Shown in pieces: positions 62,738 through 64,000 of a stretch of 64,000 bases of DNA. The DNA comes from Chitinophagaceae bacterium (GTDB lineage Bacteria > Bacteroidota > Bacteroidia > Chitinophagales > Chitinophagaceae), in assembly GCA_017307755.1 (NCBI GenBank), contig JAFKGQ010000011.1:124001-188000 (forward strand). Direction: 5' to 3'. The translations under genes and the position numbers were made by a program. Position 1 is the stretch's first letter. Each line of letters begins with the position of its first letter. The notes beneath the pieces are model-generated. The model was not told where the DNA came from. It worked only from the letters and a program-made list of their open reading frames with translations, and did not search any database.

Positions 62738-63130
62738 ATGCAACAGATAAAAGATCCTCTTATACTTAGGAAAGATGATTATCAGGTACTCGTCTCTTTT
62801 CTAAAAGACGGGCGATATGCGCGTCGTATTGATGCCAGGAATATAACAGATCTCGAGAGCGAATTAAGAAAAGCCACATTGGTAAACAAAGACGAATTCC
62901 CCGATGATGTGGTCCGCCTGAACTCAAAAATAAAAATAAAAGAATCCGGCAAGGAGAATGTAATGGAGCTTATACTTGTGACCCCGGACAAGGCGGATAT
63001 AAAAGAAAGAAAAATTTCTGTCCTTGCACCCATCGGCACCGCCGTCATAGGTTTTAAAAAAGGCAAAACCATCATCTGGGAGGTGCCGGGCGGGGAAAAA
63101 AGGTTCACGATCATGGAAGTGACTAATTAA
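62738..63130 (+). CDS. GreA/GreB C-terminal-domain protein (Rnk-like)
   Basis: The 130-residue protein ends in a GreA/GreB FKBP-like domain (LNSKIKIKESGK, ELILVTPDKADIKERKISVLAPIGTAVIGFKKGKTIIWEVPGG) and has a short N-terminal helical part instead of the long coiled coil of true GreA. This arrangement is that of Rnk, which binds RNA polymerase without cleavage activity. It is 5 bp after the membrane-anchored gene and convergent with the SPFH gene, whose stop is 1 bp away. A modulator of polymerase is the likely role. Confidence 0.85.
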   Translation: MQQIKDPLILRKDDYQVLVSFLKDGRYARRIDARNITDLESELRKATLVNKDEFPDDVVRLNSKIKIKESGKENVMELILVTPDKADIKERKISVLAPIGTAVIGFKKGKTIIWEVPGGEKRFTIMEVTN

Positions 63131-63131
63131 C

Positions 63132-63986
63132 CTATTTGTCACCAATACTATTCAACATCATCGACTTTCCGTCAGTAATAATGACTTTCGCATTGGGTGA
63201 CTTCACGAGCTCTTTTGTCACTTCGATACTTTTATATTTCAACAATCGGTCCGTCAGCGACGAATTAATGATAATCTGATAGTTCTTGATCGCATTCGCG
63301 TCGATCTGCATCATTAATGAGTCGCTTTTTTGTTTCTCGATCGCAAACTTTAATTCTTTCTCCCTGGTTTCTATATCAAAATCCTGCTGCTTTCTTTTTG
63401 TCTGCAATTCGACAGTCATTTGCTTGGCTATCTGCTCTGCCTTGGCATTGTTCTCTATCGCATGCATCACTTCAGTCGGCATATCGATGTCTTTCACCAG
63501 CACATCGTCCAGGACAATTCCATAGGGCGATATAGCGTCCCTCAGCTTGTCTTCTATATTTTTTTCGATCGTTTCCCGCTCGCCAAGCAGGTCTATCGCG
63601 GTATATTTCATCGTATATTCTCTGACGATAGCCATAAAATTGTTGACGACGATCTTATGCCCGTAATCCATTCCGACATTGGTATAAATTTCAGGCGCAG
63701 CTTCGGGTTTGATGTGATATAGGACCGTTAGGTCTACCTTTACTTCAAGCCCTTCCTTGGTTGGCGGGCTCATGACAGTGGAGAACTCGGTTATGCGCGT
63801 ATTGAATTTCCGGATCTTTGATACAAATGGGTTGTAATGATGACGCCCTTGTGTTAAAATACCCGGTTTTATCACGCCTCTTTGAACCTTGAAGCCTACT
63901 TCTCCCGGGTTAATGGTTTTACAACTTACGGTGGCTATAGCAAACAATATAACCACACCGGTGCAGGTAGTAAATGTGTTTCTCAT
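63132..63986 (-). CDS. Prohibitin/SPFH-family lipoprotein
   Basis: The 284-residue product has a lipoprotein signal (VVILFAIATVSC, Cys23) and an SPFH domain (PGEVGFKVQRGVIKPGILTQGRHHYNPF, TKEGLEVKVDLTVLYHIKPE) followed by a long helix rich in Glu, Lys and Gln (about 190-250). SPFH proteins oligomerise on membranes and organise microdomains or regulate proteases. The lipid anchor is unusual compared with the N-terminal transmembrane helix of most bacterial members, but occurs in Bacteroidota. The start at 63986 is 14 bp from the window edge, so its promoter is outside. Confidence 0.9.
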   Translation of the reverse strand: MRNTFTTCTGVVILFAIATVSCKTINPGEVGFKVQRGVIKPGILTQGRHHYNPFVSKIRKFNTRITEFSTVMSPPTKEGLEVKVDLTVLYHIKPEAAPEIYTNVGMDYGHKIVVNNFMAIVREYTMKYTAIDLLGERETIEKNIEDKLRDAISPYGIVLDDVLVKDIDMPTEVMHAIENNAKAEQIAKQMTVELQTKRKQQDFDIETREKELKFAIEKQKSDSLMMQIDANAIKNYQIIINSSLTDRLLKYKSIEVTKELVKSPNAKVIITDGKSMMLNSIGDK

Positions 63987-64000
63987 AACCGACAGCTTTT

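Overview
The window looks like a chromosomal segment of a Bacteroidota species, most likely Chitinophaga-like (Chitinophagaceae). The evidence is a SusC/SusD pair with glycoside hydrolases, several TonB-dependent receptors with carboxypeptidase-like N-terminal domains, a LytTR regulator, an ECF sigma factor and tightly packed, overlapping gene starts (ATGA, TAATG, TAAATG). I see no rRNA, tRNA, insertion sequence, CRISPR array or phage gene.

Region 1 (1-2978): the 5' part of an exported protein running off the left edge, then a Tat-exported molybdenum hydroxylase large subunit. Region 2 (2953-22096, minus strand): a run of 20 genes with no gap over 35 bp that reads as one biosynthetic operon. 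It encodes a type II fatty-acid/polyketide-like set (dehydratase, chain-length-factor-like ketosynthase, ketoreductase, ACP, holo-ACP synthase, active ketosynthase), a phytoene-desaturase-like FAD enzyme, a hotdog thioesterase, a glycosyltransferase, a PIG-L deacetylase, three BtrH-like proteins, two ATP-grasp ligases, an ABC-2 exporter, and a TonB receptor with a small periplasmic protein. The pieces suggest an acyl chain built on a dedicated ACP, joined to amino acid and amino-sugar parts by ATP-grasp and BtrH-type steps as in butirosin side-chain chemistry, then exported. This is the best candidate for an undescribed system. Its promoter region carries two perfect 19-bp direct repeats next to a divergent LytTR response regulator.

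Region 3 (22461-28896, plus): the response regulator followed by the STM4011-STM4015 gene set (LRR protein, ATP-grasp, phosphatase-fold hydrolase, two radical SAM proteins) with a HAD hydrolase inserted. Region 4 (28770-30156, minus): an outer-membrane protein and an APS kinase. Region 5 (30227-45587): a polysaccharide utilisation locus with SusC, SusD, an esterase-like hydrolase, a GH2 enzyme, an FAD oxidoreductase, an (alpha/alpha)6-toroid-like protein and a sodium symporter. It faces a LacI-family regulator that carries an N-terminal zinc ribbon, and the gap holds a perfect 26-bp inverted repeat.

Region 6 (45574-52654): mixed housekeeping genes: an L,D-transpeptidase, an ECF sigma factor with a membrane partner, a lipase-maturation-factor-like protein, a decayed repeat tract, a terminator, a 5'-truncated SDR pseudogene, a DinB-like protein and an aldo/keto reductase. 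Region 7 (52891-61898): a transglutaminase/DUF2126 protein convergent with a second transglutaminase, a circularly permuted ATP-grasp/alpha-E protein and a TonB receptor that is translationally coupled to it. Region 8 (62202-63986): an unknown membrane-anchored protein, a GreA/Rnk-like factor and an SPFH/prohibitin-like lipoprotein.
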